Assembly: GCA_959602645.1 (NCBI GenBank)
Contig: CAUGTZ010000010.1
Coordinates: forward strand, 15,229-79,228
Direction of reading: 5' to 3'
Length of the DNA stretch: 64,000 bases
DNA from: an uncultured Collinsella sp.
GTDB taxonomy: Bacteria > Actinomycetota > Coriobacteriia > Coriobacteriales > Coriobacteriaceae
Shown here: in pieces, positions 16,156-25,172 of the stretch
Layout of the letters: each line of letters opens with the position of its first letter
Position numbering within the stretch: position 1 is the first letter of the stretch
Notes under the pieces: model-generated
What the model saw: only the letters and a program-made list of their open reading frames with translations
Told to the model about the DNA's origin: nothing
Databases searched by the model: none
Position numbers and translations under genes: made by a program

Positions 16156-17481
16156 ATGGACAAGAAAGCAGTTGTAATCGCCGGGGCCGGCAGCACCCAC
16201 ACTCCCGGCATCATCCAGAGCCTATTGCAGAAGAAAAACGAATTACCGCTGCGCAAGCTCGCCCTGTACGACATCGACGAGAAGCGCATGCATCTCGTCT
16301 ACGACATCATGAAGCAGTTCATCGAGCAGGAAGCTCCTGACATCGAAGTTGTCGTGACGACCGATCCCGAAAAGGCATTCACCGATGTCGACTTCGTCTT
16401 CGCGCAAATCCGCCAGGGTGGCCTTCAGATGCGTCGCCAGGACGAGCGCATCCCTCTCAAGTACGGTTGCGTGGGACAGGAAACCTGCGGCGCCGGCGGT
16501 TCGATCTCCTATGGCATCAGGTCCATCCCCGGCGTCTTCGACCTCGTACGCTACGCCAAGAAATACAGTCCAGACGCCTGGATCCTCAACTATTCCAACC
16601 CCGCCGCAGTTGTCGCCGAGGCCACACGTCGCGAGTTTGACAACGACCATATCCTTAACATCTGCGATATGCCCACGGCTATCTTGCTCTCGTACTCTAA
16701 GATGCTCGGACTTCCCAGCTGGCGCGATATCGACCCCATGTATTTTGGACTCAATCACTTTGGCTGGTTTACCAAAATCTACGACAAGCAGGGACGTGAT
16801 CGTCTGCCGGAGCTCCGTCAGATGATTCTCGAGCACGGCATGGCCGTGAGCGACAAGCATCACAAGGACAAGGACTGGATGCACACCTGGGGTCAATACG
16901 TCAAGATTGTGAAGGACTATCCCGAGTATCTGCCCAACAGCTACCTGCAGTACTACCTGTACTCCAAAGACATGGCAGATGACATGGACCCCAACTGGAC
17001 GCGCGCCGACAACGTCATCAACGGACGCGAGAAGGAGATGTTTGCCGAGCACGACAAGTACCTGGCAGATCCCGCCAATTACAAGAGCCCCGTACAGAGC
17101 TTCACGGTCTTTGGCGACTTTATCGTCGACGCAGCCGCCTCTATCGCCTACAACAAGTGCGAACGTTATCTCGTAATCGTCGAGAATAATGGCGCCATCC
17201 CCAATCTGCCCGACGACGCCATGGTCGAGGTCCCCGCTTACCTGCGCTCTTGGGGCCCCGAACCCATCAGCCAGCCTGCTATCCCCACCTTTTACAAGGG
17301 GCTTATCGAAGAGCAGAATGCCAGTGAGAAGCTCGCCGTCGACGCATATTACGAGCATTCCTACCAGAAGGCGCTCGAAGCCATCGCAATCAACAAGACC
17401 GTCCCTTCGACTACCGTCGCGCGCCAAATCCTCGACGACCTGATCGAAGCGAACGGCGATTATTGGCCGACCCTGTCCTAA
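16156..17481 (+). CDS. Glycoside hydrolase family 4, 6-phospho-alpha-glucosidase
   Basis: NAD- and Mn-dependent enzyme that hydrolyses phosphorylated alpha-glucosides such as maltose 6'-phosphate made by the PTS. The N-terminal Rossmann motif VVIAGAGSTHTPG is present. C170-D171-M172-P173 matches the CDMP signature of the alpha-phosphoglucosidases GlvA/MalH, and YGIRSIPG and NYSNPAA are conserved. Length 441 is standard. It is followed 24 bases later by its PTS transporter gene and then an RpiR-type regulator gene, forming a self-contained uptake and hydrolysis unit. Confidence 0.93.
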   Translation: MDKKAVVIAGAGSTHTPGIIQSLLQKKNELPLRKLALYDIDEKRMHLVYDIMKQFIEQEAPDIEVVVTTDPEKAFTDVDFVFAQIRQGGLQMRRQDERIPLKYGCVGQETCGAGGSISYGIRSIPGVFDLVRYAKKYSPDAWILNYSNPAAVVAEATRREFDNDHILNICDMPTAILLSYSKMLGLPSWRDIDPMYFGLNHFGWFTKIYDKQGRDRLPELRQMILEHGMAVSDKHHKDKDWMHTWGQYVKIVKDYPEYLPNSYLQYYLYSKDMADDMDPNWTRADNVINGREKEMFAEHDKYLADPANYKSPVQSFTVFGDFIVDAAASIAYNKCERYLVIVENNGAIPNLPDDAMVEVPAYLRSWGPEPISQPAIPTFYKGLIEEQNASEKLAVDAYYEHSYQKALEAIAINKTVPSTTVARQILDDLIEANGDYWPTLS

Positions 17482-17505
17482 CTCCCCGCGCATCAAAGGA
17501 ACATC

Positions 17506-19086
17506 ATGAAAGAAAGCAAGCTCTACAGCGAGTTCCAGAGACTCGGCAAGGTGCTCATGGCGCCGGTCCTCCTCCTGCCCGTTTCCGGCATTTTGGTCGG
17601 TCTGGGCTCCGCCCTTTCCAATGCTAACCTCATCTCGCTCTGCCCGTTTTTGGGCACCGAGCCGATGGTGATCTTTAGCACGCTCATCAAAGCAGCCGGC
17701 AACGTTATCAATGGTAACATCTCGGTTCTCTTTGCGATCTGCATCGCCTACGGTTACGCCAAGGCCGAGAAGGCGACTGCCGCACTCTCAGGCTTCATCG
17801 GCTACATGACCATGAACACGATCATGGGTCAGCTGCTTATCCTGCTGGGCACCATCGATCCCGCCAACCTGCAGACCGGTCAGAACGCCATCCTGGGCGT
17901 AACCACACTCGACACCGGCGTATTCGGCGGCATCATCATCGGCTTGGTAGTCGCGTGGATCCACAACCGATTCTACAAGGTGCAGCTTCCGCCGGTGCTC
18001 GGCATCTTCAATGGCACGCGCTGCGTCCCCGCCCTCACCGTCGTTTTCGCGAGCCTGGTGGGCGTTGCGCTCGCCTTCGTGTTTCCGTTTGTGCAAACCG
18101 GCCTAAAGGCCGCCTCGACACTCATCGATTCCACCGGGGTGTTTGGCGCGTTCATCTATGGCTTCTCCGAGCGCATGCTTCTGCCCTTCGGCCTGCATCA
18201 TTTCATCTACCTGCCGTTTTTCTTCACTTCTCTGGGCGGTAGCATCCAGGTTGACGGCCAGACCGTCGAAGGTGCTGTCAACATCTACAACGCCATGCTC
18301 AACACGCCCGGCATGATGTACGACATCGACATCTCAAAATACGTCATGAACGGCAAGGTGCTGTTCGCCATGTGCGGCCTGCCCGCGGCGGCGCTCGCCA
18401 TCTACCACTGTGCCCGTCCCGAGAACAAAAAGAAGGTCGGCTCCCTCATGATCGCCGCCGTCATTCCGGCCGCCATCATGGGCATAACCGAACCGCTCGA
18501 GTACTCCTTCCTCTTTGTAGCGCCCGTACTCTATGTGGTCCACGCCCTGCTGTGCGGCATCGCGTATGTACTCACCTACCTGGTACAGTTCAATGCGCCC
18601 GGGCCTTCCGCCTTCGGCGGACCGCTCCTCTCGTGGATCTTCAACGGCATCATGAACGCCGACAAAGGCTCCAACTGGTTCTGGCTTATTCCGCTCGGCA
18701 TCGCTTACTTCGGGATCTATTACGTGCTGTTCCGCACCTTTATCAAGAAATTTGACCTCAAAACCCCGGGCCGCGAGGATGATGACACGCAGGCAGCGGA
18801 TGACACGTCGGCCATCGACTCCAAAGCACCTGTCCAGGTAAGCGAGCTCATCCCGCAGATCGTAGAAGCCGTGGGCGGCGCCGATAACATCTCGGGCGTC
18901 AACGCCTGCTTCACCCGCCTGAGGCTCAGCCTCAAAGACACCGCCCTAGTCAAGGACGATAGCGTCTTCACCAAAAACCTCGGCGCCAGTGCCATCGTGC
19001 ACGTTGGCGGCGGCGTTCAGATCGTTTACGGCAATAAAGCTTCTGTCTACAAAGTCGAAATGAGAGAATACTTGGGCATGGAATAA
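17506..19086 (+). CDS. PTS alpha-glucoside transporter subunit IICB
   Basis: Membrane permease and phosphotransfer protein of the glucose superfamily. The EIIC domain (about residues 1-420) has the conserved motifs GFIGYMTMN and FGLHHFIYLPFFFTSLGG. The EIIB domain follows an Asp-rich linker (about 420-440) and carries the phosphorylated cysteine C468 in NACFTRLRLSL. There is no EIIA domain, so phosphate must come from an EIIA-Glc-type protein encoded elsewhere. It lies directly after the GH4 gene, which fits maltose- or alpha-glucoside-specific MalX/GlvC function. Confidence 0.92.
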   Translation: MKESKLYSEFQRLGKVLMAPVLLLPVSGILVGLGSALSNANLISLCPFLGTEPMVIFSTLIKAAGNVINGNISVLFAICIAYGYAKAEKATAALSGFIGYMTMNTIMGQLLILLGTIDPANLQTGQNAILGVTTLDTGVFGGIIIGLVVAWIHNRFYKVQLPPVLGIFNGTRCVPALTVVFASLVGVALAFVFPFVQTGLKAASTLIDSTGVFGAFIYGFSERMLLPFGLHHFIYLPFFFTSLGGSIQVDGQTVEGAVNIYNAMLNTPGMMYDIDISKYVMNGKVLFAMCGLPAAALAIYHCARPENKKKVGSLMIAAVIPAAIMGITEPLEYSFLFVAPVLYVVHALLCGIAYVLTYLVQFNAPGPSAFGGPLLSWIFNGIMNADKGSNWFWLIPLGIAYFGIYYVLFRTFIKKFDLKTPGREDDDTQAADDTSAIDSKAPVQVSELIPQIVEAVGGADNISGVNACFTRLRLSLKDTALVKDDSVFTKNLGASAIVHVGGGVQIVYGNKASVYKVEMREYLGME

Positions 19087-19109
19087 ATCCGTCCCATAGC
19101 TTCACCACG

Positions 19110-19150
19110 ATGCTCCGGAGATGGCATGTCCGCTCCGGGGCATTATTGTT
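19110..19150 (+). terminator. Terminator between PTS gene and RpiR gene
   Basis: ATGCTCCGGAG with CTCCGGGGCAT (one mismatch), followed by TATTGTTT. It would reduce read-through from the GH4-PTS transcript into the regulator gene. Confidence 0.7.
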
Positions 19151-19163
19151 TGGAGTGATTTGA

Positions 19164-19964
19164 ATGTCGATGTACGAGGTCTATTCGAACCTCAGGTCTT
19201 GTATCGAAGACGTCGAGAAGGGCGGCAGCCTTGACGCCCACATCGCACTCTACGCCCTTTCCCATCACGACGAGATCCCAGAGCTCTCAATAGAAGAACT
19301 TGCCCGCGCGTGCAATACATCGCCCGCGACCATCTCGCGCTTCTGCAGGCGCGTAAACGGCTCGAGCTTTCGATCGTTCAAAGAGCAAGTTGACGACTTC
19401 AACGCTTGGCTCCAGCGTGAGACAACCGAGGCAAGGGCTCATAAGCAAATCGATATACCCTGGTATTTCGATATCGTAGAGACCTCTTTGCTTGAAACAA
19501 AACGCCTGCTCACTGAGGATCGACTCGAACGGGCCGTTGACTGGCTTCTCGATGCGCAAAATGTCTACGTATACGGAAGCTCATTCTCCAATCTCGTCGC
19601 CCGCTCACTCTGCGAAAAGCTGAGCCGCGTAAACCGACTGTGCTTCTCATTTGGCTCCGTCAAGGGACAGGAGACGTCACTCTGTCTGCTCCAACCCGAC
19701 GATCTAACCATCTTTGTATCGTTCTCAGGAAAGACGAGCCATATCTTCAATCTTTACGTTGAGGCTAAGCGGCGAGGTTGCCGCGTTATTTGGATATCGA
19801 GCAACATGGCATTCGATAACAACGGGGCGCGTGAGCTCTTGCTACCCGTGAGCGCGGAGTCACTCAGCGAGTACTCGACCGCCTTGGTTGAGGGCATGAG
19901 CCTACAAAGCGCGGTTAACGCTCTGTATATCAGCTGTGCAAATCGACTTCGGGCGCAGTGCTAG
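19164..19964 (+). CDS. MurR/RpiR family transcriptional regulator (first locus)
   Basis: Sugar-phosphate-responsive regulator. It has an N-terminal helix-turn-helix with the LARACNTSPATISRFCRRVNGSSFRSFKEQ pattern (about residues 45-76) and a C-terminal SIS domain (VYVYGSSFSNLVARSLCEKL, then VSFSGKTSHIFNL). The length of 266 residues is normal. Its position after the GH4 and PTS genes suggests it controls this locus in response to a phosphorylated alpha-glucoside. The ATG at 19164 has GGAG upstream. Confidence 0.9.
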   Translation: MSMYEVYSNLRSCIEDVEKGGSLDAHIALYALSHHDEIPELSIEELARACNTSPATISRFCRRVNGSSFRSFKEQVDDFNAWLQRETTEARAHKQIDIPWYFDIVETSLLETKRLLTEDRLERAVDWLLDAQNVYVYGSSFSNLVARSLCEKLSRVNRLCFSFGSVKGQETSLCLLQPDDLTIFVSFSGKTSHIFNLYVEAKRRGCRVIWISSNMAFDNNGARELLLPVSAESLSEYSTALVEGMSLQSAVNALYISCANRLRAQC

Positions 19965-20088
19965 CCGCAAACACGCTAGGACCGAAAAGAACGCACCTCA
20001 CCGTCGCAAGGCGTCCGAATACACGATAGACAGCGCCAAAAGAGAGCAACGAGCACGTCATGTACTTGCCCATTCGCCCCAAAACAGC

Positions 20089-20128
20089 ACAGGTCGGCGC
20101 CCGATTGAAGAATCGGACGCCGACCTGT
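20089..20128. terminator. Bidirectional terminator between the two alpha-glucoside loci
   Basis: An 18-bp stem with one mismatch (ACAGGTCGGCG..., loop GAAG, complement) lies between convergent genes: the first RpiR gene (+) and the second PTS gene (-). The flanks are A- and T-rich. Confidence 0.8.
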
Positions 20129-20156
20129 ATTAATCTTGATCGTGTGTTTGAGTCGT

Positions 20157-21719
20157 TTACTCCATGCCCAAAAGTTCACGCATCTGAGTTGCGTAGTTAG
20201 AGGCCATGTTACCGTAGACAATCTGTACGCCGCCGTTGACATGCACGATGCCGCGCGCTTCGAGCTTTTCGGTAAACTCGGCGTCATCAACCACCTTGTC
20301 ACAGTCATTGAGCTGGATGCGCAGACGGGTAAAGCAGGCCTCGACAGACTTAATATTGTTGTCGCCGCCCACTGCCTCAACGATGGCGGGAATGAGGTCG
20401 CTGACCACGGTCCTGGGAGACTTCTCGGCTTCGTCGTCAGACTCTTCCTCGCGGCCGGGGGTCTTAAGGCTCTTCTTAAGAATGATGAACTTGAAGACGA
20501 AGTAGTACACCACGAAGTAGATGGGGCCGAGGAACAGGATGACCTGCCAGTTGGAGCCCTTGGCTGCACCCATGATGCCATTAAAGATAAGCGACAGGAG
20601 AGGGCCGCCGAAGGACGCGGAACCGGCCACGTTGAACTGCAGGATATAGGTCAGCGCATAGGCAAGACCGGCCATGAGAGCGTGGAACACGTAGAGGATG
20701 GGCGCGATAAACAGGAAGGAGTACTCGAGCGGCTCGGTAATGCCGGAGAGGATGCAAGGAACCACGATGGCGATCATGAGCGCTGCGGTCTTCTTCTTGT
20801 TCTTGGGAAGTGCCGTCTTGTAGAAGGCGAGCGCAGCGCCAGGCAGGCCGAACATGGCGAAGATGACCTTACCGTTCATGACAAAACGGCTGACCTCGAT
20901 GTTAAACGGCGTGTTAGCTGAGCCCAGGATCGCGTTGTAGATATTGATGGCGCCCTGAACGGTCTGGCCATCGATGGTCTCAACGCCACCGAGAGACGTG
21001 AAGAAGAACGGCAAATAGACAAAGTGATGCAAGCCAAAAGGCAGGAGCATGCGCTCGCCGGCGCCGTAGACAAATGCACCAAAGGCACCCGTGGTCTTGA
21101 TGAACTCGGACAGCGCGCCGAGAGCATTCTGGATAAACGGGAAAACAAAGGACATGACCAATGCGAGGATGCTGCATGAGAGCAGCGTCACCGCCGGGAT
21201 AAAGCGTGTGCCGTTGAAGATGGAGAGCACGGCAGGAAGCTCGATCTTGTAGTAACGGTTATGCAGCCATGCGACAATCGCACCCACCAGAAGACCGCCG
21301 ATAACGCCAGTGTCAAGCGTAGTGACACCGAGAATCGTGCTTTGCCCCGTCGTGAGATTGGCAGGATCGATGACACCAGTCGCCGTAAGGAACGTGCCCA
21401 TCACGGAATTCATGCACATGTAGCCCAAAAAGCCACAAAGCGCCGCGGTAGCCTTCTCGGACTTGGCGAAGCCATAGGCGAGGCAGATTGAGAAGATAAC
21501 CGGGATGTTGCTCATAACGATGCCGGCTGCGGCCTTAAGAATCGAAAAGAAAATCGCAAATCCCGGAGCAGCCAGCCAGGGAACAGCCGCCGTAAGGGTT
21601 GGACTGGTAAAGGCATTGCCAAAGCCCTGAAGGATGCCAGCGATTGGCAGGATCAGGACAGGCGTCATGAGGACTTTGCCCAGGCGCTGGAACTTTGCCA
21701 GCAGCTCATCTTTGTTCAT
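20157..21719 (-). CDS. PTS alpha-glucoside transporter subunit IICB (second locus)
   Basis: Paralog of the transporter at 17,506, with the same EIIC-EIIB order and clear identity along its length (for example GLHHFVYLPFFFTSLGG and the shared ending around MREL.GME). The EIIB cysteine is C462 in EACFTRLRIQL. It also lacks EIIA. It begins MNKDELLAKFQRLGK. It lies downstream of the second GH4 gene with a hairpin between the two, so transcript level may be lower than for the hydrolase. The substrate probably differs from that of the first locus. Confidence 0.92.
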   Translation of the reverse strand: MNKDELLAKFQRLGKVLMTPVLILPIAGILQGFGNAFTSPTLTAAVPWLAAPGFAIFFSILKAAAGIVMSNIPVIFSICLAYGFAKSEKATAALCGFLGYMCMNSVMGTFLTATGVIDPANLTTGQSTILGVTTLDTGVIGGLLVGAIVAWLHNRYYKIELPAVLSIFNGTRFIPAVTLLSCSILALVMSFVFPFIQNALGALSEFIKTTGAFGAFVYGAGERMLLPFGLHHFVYLPFFFTSLGGVETIDGQTVQGAINIYNAILGSANTPFNIEVSRFVMNGKVIFAMFGLPGAALAFYKTALPKNKKKTAALMIAIVVPCILSGITEPLEYSFLFIAPILYVFHALMAGLAYALTYILQFNVAGSASFGGPLLSLIFNGIMGAAKGSNWQVILFLGPIYFVVYYFVFKFIILKKSLKTPGREEESDDEAEKSPRTVVSDLIPAIVEAVGGDNNIKSVEACFTRLRIQLNDCDKVVDDAEFTEKLEARGIVHVNGGVQIVYGNMASNYATQMRELLGME

Positions 21720-21741
21720 GGGATACCCCTCTTAAAGAAAC

Positions 21742-21772
21742 GGGGCGTGCAGTTCTACAACCCACACGCCCC
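21742..21772 (-). terminator. Intra-operon hairpin between GH4 and PTS genes
   Basis: On the minus strand GGGGCGTG, 15-base loop, CACGCCCC then GTTTCTTT. It sits between the second GH4 gene stop and the PTS start, consistent with partial termination or a processing site. Confidence 0.6.
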
Positions 21773-21800
21773 ATAACAGTTATCAAGCGCTATGGACTAG

Positions 21801-23126
21801 CTACTTAAGCTCCGGCCAATAATCCTTATTGGCCTCGATGAGCTTATCGAGCACCTTACGCGCCTTCTTTGCGTCACCGACCAGACGATTAAGCGTGAGT
21901 GCCTGCAGGGCCTTCTCGTAGGAGCCCTCCATCCAAGCCTCAACAGTCAGGCGCTCATAGGCGTACTGGTTCTCCATAAGACCGCGATAGAAGGTGCCAA
22001 TCTTGCCAACAGCATAGGGCTGCGGGCCATTGGCGCCCACGCTTGCCGCGACCTCGACCATGGCGTCATCGGGCATGCCCTCGATGATGCCGTTGTTGGG
22101 CACGATGACAATGAAGGTCTTGTTGGTGTTGCGATAAATGGCCGAGGTGATTTCCACGATCATATCGCCATGAGCGTCGTTCTGCACAACCGAGGAGTTC
22201 TTTGCGGTGCCGACTTTGGCAACACGCTCGCACTCGGCGAACACGCGCTTCTCACGACCGTTGATGACCTCGTCGGAGCGAGTGTAGTCGGGGTCGAGGT
22301 GAGCAACCTTGTACTCGGGATACAGATAGTACTGCAGATAAGTGTTGGGCAGATAGTCGGGGAAGTCCTCGAGCATGTCCTTGACCATGGCGTAGGTGTC
22401 GAGCCAGGACTGGTCACGCTGCTCGGCATCGGCAGGAAGGAAGCCGTTCTTCTCCGTGTACTCCTTAATCTGCGGGACGAGGTCATGACCCTCTTCATCG
22501 TAGATGTGCTTGAACCAACCGAAGTGATTGAGGCCAAAGTACACGGGCTCCGTCTTGCTCATATCGCGACCGAGCAGGCGACCGTAAGAGCGCATGAGGT
22601 TGACGGGCTGATCGCAGATGTTGAGGACGCGATGCTCATCGGGCAGAACGCGCTCGAGACCATATGCCACAATAGCAGCCGGGTTGGTGTAGTTGATAAT
22701 CCACGCCTCCGGGCTATGAGCGCGAACGTCGTTGACGATCTCAACCATATCATGCATGGAGCGCATACCGTAAGCCATGCCGCCAGGGCCCACCGTTTCC
22801 TGGCCGATGATTCCCATATGCAGCGGAATCTTCTCGTCCTTGCTACGCATCTCGTAGCCGCCGGTACGAATCTGGCAGAGCACAAAGTCAACGTCAGTGT
22901 ATGCCTCGTCCTTATCGGTGGTGTAACCAAACTCCACACCGGGCTCCTCCTCGGCGAAGAGGATCTTGCCAAACTCGCCGATCGGACGCTGACGCTCGGC
23001 ATCGATGTCATAAAGCATCACACGGTTCAGCGGCAGGATGTCCATGTGCTTGGTCAGGGCTTTAAGAATGCCGGGGCACCACGTGGAGCCGCCGCCAACG
23101 ATCACAATATTGAGCTTATCCTTCAT
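21801..23126 (-). CDS. Glycoside hydrolase family 4 (second phospho-glucosidase)
   Basis: NAD-dependent GH4 enzyme, 441 residues, with the Rossmann motif VIVGGGSTWCPG, YGMRSMHD and NYTNPAA. The substrate-class signature reads C171-D172-Q173-P174, between CDMP (phospho-alpha-glucosidases) and CN[VI]P (phospho-beta-glucosidases). The D172 suggests the alpha class, but the Q is unusual. Gene order GH4 then PTS on the minus strand with a divergent RpiR gene mirrors the first locus. The exact phospho-disaccharide cannot be told from sequence. Confidence 0.92.
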   Translation of the reverse strand: MKDKLNIVIVGGGSTWCPGILKALTKHMDILPLNRVMLYDIDAERQRPIGEFGKILFAEEEPGVEFGYTTDKDEAYTDVDFVLCQIRTGGYEMRSKDEKIPLHMGIIGQETVGPGGMAYGMRSMHDMVEIVNDVRAHSPEAWIINYTNPAAIVAYGLERVLPDEHRVLNICDQPVNLMRSYGRLLGRDMSKTEPVYFGLNHFGWFKHIYDEEGHDLVPQIKEYTEKNGFLPADAEQRDQSWLDTYAMVKDMLEDFPDYLPNTYLQYYLYPEYKVAHLDPDYTRSDEVINGREKRVFAECERVAKVGTAKNSSVVQNDAHGDMIVEITSAIYRNTNKTFIVIVPNNGIIEGMPDDAMVEVAASVGANGPQPYAVGKIGTFYRGLMENQYAYERLTVEAWMEGSYEKALQALTLNRLVGDAKKARKVLDKLIEANKDYWPELK

Positions 23127-23424
23127 GTTCCGTCCCTCCAGGGTTGGCTGATCGGTGTTCTCGAAGACCTTGGGCTCCGCGGTTGTCCTCGGCTTGCTTC
23201 GTTTCGATTGTCATTTTGCGACATGAGGTCATCTGAGAGTCTCCGTGTGGGCCAATGCGAAACGGGGACACATGATTTCGCTCACGACACAGATATGTGT
23301 AGGCAGACACGCACGTTTGCCCAGTTCATGGGTAATAGGCAATCTTGACCGATTACCGATTTCTCACCTGGCAACACAAAGCGGTACCATATATACGACG
23401 AGGTGCGAGGGGCTGAAACATCTT
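23127..23424. other. Divergent promoter region between GH4 and RpiR genes
   Basis: About 300 bases serving two divergent genes. Features seen: a TTGACC box near 23,347 and a CCATATATACGACG segment near 23,389-23,402 that could hold the -10 box for the regulator. I found no clear palindrome that would be the RpiR operator. No gene is seen. Confidence 0.35.
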
Positions 23425-24174
23425 ATGAAAGATCAAGTATCTTTTTATGATCATGTGCGAGCCGGCGAGAGCAAGCTCAACGATCTCGAAAGCGAGATCA
23501 TGCGCTACATCATCGAGCTGCGTGATGATATTGACGATGTCACGCTTAAGAGCGTTGCTGAACGGTTCTTCGTCGCTCCCAATACAATCGTCAGGCTTGC
23601 CCACAAGCTTGGCTTCTCGGGGTTTACGGAGCTCAAACAATCGTATTCCGCCTCGCTCGACCGCAATCGATTCACTATCGAGGCACTTCCTCTTGATACC
23701 CAGCTCGTACAGACCAAAGATCTGCTTAACGACCGGGTCATCGACTCGGTTGTAAGCCTTATCCAGGACGCCTCGCATATCGTCTTCTTCTGCTCGGGCT
23801 TTTCGAAATACCCGTGCCTCGAGATGGCTGAAAAGCTCAAAATAATGGGCAAGAATACCGATACGCTCAGTGAACGCCACGTCATGAGGCATTACGCGGA
23901 ACTCCTCGGCAAAAACGACCTGGTCTTCAGCGTTTCCGTAAGCGGCGAGACGCAGGTGTCTATTGACGCCACATCGATAGCCAAAACGCGCGGATGCAAG
24001 GTCGTCACACTCACCGGCTTTTCTCGAAATTCTCTCTCGAAACTAGCCGACTACCCTATCTACACCGTGCAAAAAGAAATCCGCTTGGGCAGCATGGATC
24101 TCGACAGTCGATTGATGTTCTATTACGTTTTCGAATTGATATTTGAGCGCTACTTCAAACTGGCCAAGAAATAA
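23425..24174 (+). CDS. MurR/RpiR family transcriptional regulator (second locus)
   Basis: Regulator with an N-terminal HTH (SVAERFFVAPNTIVRLAHKLGFSGFTELKQ, about residues 36-66) and a C-terminal SIS domain (IVFFCSGFSKYPCLEMAEKLKIMG; VFSVSVSGETQVSI). It is transcribed divergently from the second GH4-PTS pair and is the obvious candidate to control it. The frame opens 60 codons further upstream, but that part has no family similarity, so MKDQVSFYDH at 23425 is the likely start (249 residues). It is only distantly similar to the first RpiR protein, so the two loci probably answer to different inducers. Confidence 0.88.
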   Translation: MKDQVSFYDHVRAGESKLNDLESEIMRYIIELRDDIDDVTLKSVAERFFVAPNTIVRLAHKLGFSGFTELKQSYSASLDRNRFTIEALPLDTQLVQTKDLLNDRVIDSVVSLIQDASHIVFFCSGFSKYPCLEMAEKLKIMGKNTDTLSERHVMRHYAELLGKNDLVFSVSVSGETQVSIDATSIAKTRGCKVVTLTGFSRNSLSKLADYPIYTVQKEIRLGSMDLDSRLMFYYVFELIFERYFKLAKK

Positions 24175-24234
24175 AACTTGGCATGCGCCCGGCTTCGACT
24201 CTTTAGCAGCCTTCTATATGAAAGGTATCGTCCT

Positions 24235-24681
24235 ATGCAACGTGTACTGTTTATCTGTCACGGCAACATCTGCCGCTCGACGATGGCTGAGTCGGTGTTT
24301 ACCGAGCTCGTGCGCCGCGCCGGGCGCGAGCCGGAGTTTGTCATCGATTCCGCCGCGACCTCAACCGAGGAGATCGGCAACCCGCCGCACCACGGTACCG
24401 TTGCCAAGCTGCGCGAGGTCGGGATTCCCGTCGTCGCGCATCGCGCGCGTCAGGTGCGTCGCGCGGAGTATGGCGACTGGGACCACATTGTCTATATGGA
24501 CGACGAAAACGCCCGCGGTCTGTACTGCATCTTTGGCAAGGACCCCGATGGCAAGATCTCGCGCCTGCTCGATTGGACCGATCGCCCCGGCGACGTGGCC
24601 GATCCCTGGTATACCGGCAATTTCGATGCCACCTACCGCGATGTACTCGCCGGCTGCACCGCTATGCTCGAACAACTGTAG
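24235..24681 (+). CDS. Low-molecular-weight protein-tyrosine phosphatase
   Basis: 148-residue cytosolic phosphatase. The P-loop CHGNICRST begins at residue 8 with the catalytic Cys and Arg, and the general-acid motif DPWYTGNF is near residue 118. Start MQRVLFICHGN at 24235 with AAAGG upstream. LMW-PTPs dephosphorylate tyrosine-phosphorylated proteins, often in capsule regulation, but no tyrosine kinase or capsule genes are seen here. It ends just before a symmetric repeat cluster. Confidence 0.92.
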   Translation: MQRVLFICHGNICRSTMAESVFTELVRRAGREPEFVIDSAATSTEEIGNPPHHGTVAKLREVGIPVVAHRARQVRRAEYGDWDHIVYMDDENARGLYCIFGKDPDGKISRLLDWTDRPGDVADPWYTGNFDATYRDVLAGCTAMLEQL

Positions 24682-24718
24682 GCTCGCGAGCACACGAACC
24701 GCACCATCGACATGCAGC

Positions 24719-24840
24719 GAGCGAGGATTTTCTCCCGCATACAAATCGAGCGTGGATTTTCTCCCGCTTTGAGCGTTCAAGTGCGCTCTAAACGGGAGAA
24801 AATCCACGCTCATTTTCTCGGCGGGAGATAATCCACGCTC
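24719..24840. repeat. Fourfold symmetric repeat: two forward and two inverted 19-mers
   Basis: The 19-mer GAGCGTGGATTTTCTCCCG occurs at 24719-24737 (one mismatch) and 24748-24766. Its reverse complement occurs at 24793-24811 (perfect) and 24822-24840 (one mismatch). Both pairs have exactly 29-base spacing, giving a mirror arrangement around 24,780. It lies between convergent genes, so it could form a strong hairpin that ends transcription both ways. Confidence 0.85.
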
Positions 24841-24842
24841 AA

Positions 24843-25172
24843 CTATTCGTCGATGATCTCGGCAAGCCAAACGTTCAGCGTATCGACTTCGGGGCAGCAG
24901 AACTTTGCCGTACCGGGCTCGTTGCCGGGCACCGTTCCGCCATAGCGCAGGATATCGATATAGGGAAAGCCGACATGGCAGGCCATGGCGCACATCTTGC
25001 CGCGGTCTCGGTCAAAGTCAAAGACGTCGCCCGGCTTGTGACCATGGTGGCAGCGGCACGCACCCAGCTGGTCCACGCAGCTCACGCGGATACGTGGGCG
25101 CTTGCCACGCGGAGCGCCGAGCGGCTTGTTCTCGCCCGCAGGCTTGACGCCGCCCTCGCCAGTATTACTCAT
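24843..25172 (-). CDS. TIGR04076-like small cysteine-rich protein
   Basis: 109 residues with six cysteines, two of them adjacent, and several His residues (CRCHHGHKPGDVFDFD, CAMACH, FCCPEVD). It resembles the TIGR04076 family of small proteins of unknown function, often found in anaerobes and possibly metal-binding. The first 30 residues are a low-complexity Gly, Lys and Pro leader. The start overlaps the pdxK stop by 8 bases, so the two are translationally coupled. Function is unknown. Confidence 0.7.
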   Translation of the reverse strand: MSNTGEGGVKPAGENKPLGAPRGKRPRIRVSCVDQLGACRCHHGHKPGDVFDFDRDRGKMCAMACHVGFPYIDILRYGGTVPGNEPGTAKFCCPEVDTLNVWLAEIIDE

